25,370 nucleotides of DNA from Claveliimonas sp963592205 (GTDB lineage Bacteria > Bacillota > Clostridia > Lachnospirales > Lachnospiraceae). The position numbers were made by a program, and so were the translations under genes. Below, piece after piece: positions 24,108 to 25,370 of this stretch. The DNA lies in NCBI GenBank assembly GCA_963592205.1, contig CAVAVU010000123.1:1-25370 (forward strand), in the 5' to 3' direction. The notes below the pieces were generated by a model that saw only the letters and a program-made list of their open reading frames with translations, made no database searches and was not told the origin of the DNA. Within the stretch, counting starts at the first letter, position 1. Every line of letters begins with the position of its first letter.

Positions 24108-24140
24108 ATTATAGCATACCCCCCGGAATTGTGCTACAAT
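24108..24140. promoter_or_regulatory. Divergent -10 elements between dnaX and map
   Basis: The minus strand has TATAAT (24108-24113) facing dnaX, and the plus strand has TACAAT (24135-24140) facing map. The two lie in nearly mirror-image context (TATTATAGCA ... TGCTACAATA). No good -35 box is evident on either side at 17 nt. Start sites would fall near 24101 and 24147. Confidence 0.5.
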
Positions 24141-24178
24141 AAACGATAGCGAGAATGGTAAAGGAGATGGACATATCC

Positions 24179-24988
24179 ATGGATAGATTAGATATTAAGC
24201 TTTGGAATCTTGCATCCAAAGGACAGATCGTACCGGACAGAAGCTTACTCAAAACACCGGAACAGATCGCTGAGATCAGAAAGAGCGCAGACCTGAATAC
24301 TGCTGTTCTTGATCACGTAGCAGCGCACATCAAAGCAGGCATGTCAACTGCCGAGATTGATAAATTAGTATATGACTTTACAACCGAGCACGGCGGCATT
24401 CCGGCTCCACTGAACTATGAAGGATTTCCGAAGAGCGTATGTACTTCGATCAATAACGTAATCTGCCATGGTATTCCAAGCGAGGATGAGATTCTTCAGG
24501 AAGGTGACATCATCAATGTAGATGTTTCTACGATATTGAATGGATATTTTTCAGATGCATCCCGTATGTTTGCCATCGGCGAGATTGATGAACGCCATGA
24601 GAAGATCATGCGTGTCACAAAGGAATGCGTAGAACGGGGATTAAAAGCAGCCAAGCCATGGGGACATCTGGGTGACATCGCCCATGCGATCAATACCCAC
24701 GCACAGGCGAATGGCTACTCCGTAGTAGAAGAGATCGGCGGACACGGTATCGGACTGGAGTTCCACGAAGAACCTTTTGTCAGCTACGTTACGAAGAAAG
24801 GTACCGAGATGGTACTCGTACCGGGTATGATGTTCACCATCGAGCCGATGATCAACGAAGGTACACCGGAATTCTTCGTAGACGAAGACAACGGCTGGAC
24901 CGTATACACACTGGATGACGGTTTATCCGCGCAGATCGAATACATGGTACTGGTAACCGAAAAAGGAGTCGAAGTACTGACCAAATAA
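24179..24988 (+). CDS. map: Type I methionine aminopeptidase
   Basis: Removes the N-terminal Met of new proteins, a two-metal cytoplasmic enzyme. 269 aa from the start chosen. Metal ligands and catalytic residues are visible in order: His in ICHGIP, Asp in INVDVS, Asp in YFSDASRMF, His in GGHGIGLEFHEEP, Glu in FTIEPM and Glu in AQIEYMVLVT. About 25 extra N-terminal residues precede the usual EIRKSADLN start. Three in-frame ATGs exist (24155, 24167, 24179). AAAGGAG covers 24160-24166, so the first two would overlap or abut the ribosome site; 24179 is 12 nt downstream and fits the likely transcription start near 24147 better. The last motif is QIEYM rather than the commoner QFEHT. Monocistronic, divergent from dnaX. 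Confidence 0.93.
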   Translation: MDRLDIKLWNLASKGQIVPDRSLLKTPEQIAEIRKSADLNTAVLDHVAAHIKAGMSTAEIDKLVYDFTTEHGGIPAPLNYEGFPKSVCTSINNVICHGIPSEDEILQEGDIINVDVSTILNGYFSDASRMFAIGEIDERHEKIMRVTKECVERGLKAAKPWGHLGDIAHAINTHAQANGYSVVEEIGGHGIGLEFHEEPFVSYVTKKGTEMVLVPGMMFTIEPMINEGTPEFFVDEDNGWTVYTLDDGLSAQIEYMVLVTEKGVEVLTK

Positions 24989-25010
24989 TTATTATTAATC
25001 ATCGCATTAA

Positions 25011-25054
25011 AAAAGAGCAATTTTCACTTTTCCTCTTGTGAAAATTGCTCTTTT
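25011..25054. terminator. Strong bidirectional terminator between map and the MATE gene
   Basis: AAAAGAGCAATTTTCAC (25011-25027) and its exact complement (25038-25054) form a perfect 17-bp stem with a 10-nt loop, A-flanked on one side and T-flanked on the other. It lies 22 nt past both convergent stop codons. Confidence 0.95.
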
Positions 25055-25075
25055 CCATATACACACATAGAATTA

Positions 25076-25370
25076 CTAATCATGTACAAGTCTTTTCTCC
25101 ATCCACTTCCCACTTTTCCATCTTCTATACATGATCATACCACGAACACACTCATCTATTCCTGCAATAACCCAGATACCTACAATTCCCCAAGAAGTAA
25201 TCTGAACCGCTGCCCAGGATCCTCCAACTGCAATAACCCACATACAACAGACTGCCACCAAAACTGGCACACTTACATCACCGGCTCCTCGAAGGCTCCA
25301 CACAAATACCACATTAACTGCTCTTCCAAATTCTACAACTATATTGGCAAGCATCAGGTAAAATCCTGTT
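25076..25370 (-). CDS. MATE-family efflux transporter, C-terminal part (runs off window)
   Basis: Only the last 98 codons are inside the window; the frame is open to the right edge, so the ATG at 25354 is internal. The segment NIVVEFGRAVNVVFVWSLRG-AGD is the characteristic late-MATE motif (NI-x-x-E-x-GR-x-N-x-V-x-x-x-x-LR-x-x-GD). Two hydrophobic helices follow (VPVLVAVCCMWVIAVGGSWA and WGIVGIWVIAGIDECVRG), ending in a basic tail YRRWKSGKW. It should be a Na+- or H+-driven exporter of drugs or metabolites in the cell membrane. It converges on map. Confidence 0.85.
   Translation of the reverse strand, partial: TGFYLMLANIVVEFGRAVNVVFVWSLRGAGDVSVPVLVAVCCMWVIAVGGSWAAVQITSWGIVGIWVIAGIDECVRGMIMYRRWKSGKWMEKRLVHD

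Noticed and set aside
24055..24154. Small cytoplasmic (SRP) RNA gene next to dnaX
   Set aside because: Often found near dnaX in Firmicutes, but the 100-nt gap holds only promoters and no SRP-like stem or GGAA tetraloop.
1..25370. CRISPR array, insertion sequence, prophage or integrated element
   Set aside because: No regularly spaced repeats beyond two copies, no transposase or integrase motifs, and no duplicated tRNA 3' end next to tRNA-Asn.

Overview
The window reads as a stretch of chromosome from an anaerobic gut-type Firmicute, most likely a Lachnospiraceae member (Dorea / Coprococcus / Blautia-like). This rests on gene content, not on a database search: a two-subunit transketolase, PdxS/PdxT-type PLP synthesis, an oxygen-sensitive hybrid-cluster protein, a dnaX-ybaB-recR cluster, a CvpA / DUF5711 / LysM envelope gene set, strong AGGAGG ribosome binding sites, and a tRNA without encoded CCA.

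Layout, left to right. A divergent cyclophilin gene (80-670, +) meets the end of a five-gene peptide ABC-importer operon (752-6313, -; order on the minus strand ATPase D, ATPase F, binding lipoprotein, permease B, permease C). That operon has a textbook TTGACA-17-TATAAT promoter and a leader of about 130 nt carrying a 30-nt palindrome. Next come tRNA-Asn(GTT) with its own promoter and terminator, then pdxS-pdxT (PLP synthase). The next minus-strand operon (8398-11822) encodes three membrane proteins: a LysM protein whose cytoplasmic half looks like a metal-ligand-free JAMM/MPN domain, a DUF5711-like single-pass protein with a large extracytoplasmic domain, and a CvpA-family protein. A heterodimeric ABC exporter (12077-15579, overlapping ATGA junction) follows. 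The plus-strand gene hcp (15800-17437) converges on a minus-strand gene encoding an HTH - AAA-ATPase-like - PD-(D/E)XK protein (17494-19359), which has its own promoter and an 11-bp inverted repeat straddling the -35 box. The split transketolase (19566-21328), recR, ybaB and dnaX (21473-24054) fill the rest of the minus strand. map (24179-24988, +) diverges from dnaX and converges on the 3' end of a MATE transporter gene that runs off the right edge.

Most of the content is housekeeping or transport. The parts that look least described are the LysM/MPN-like + DUF5711 + CvpA membrane module, the HTH-fused AAA/nuclease-fold gene with a probable self-regulatory operator, and the structured leader of the peptide-importer operon. 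No CRISPR array, insertion sequence, prophage or replication origin was seen. No stretch longer than 300 bases lacks a gene; the largest intergenic areas (6314-6580, 11823-12076, 15580-15799, 19360-19565) are described in the entries.
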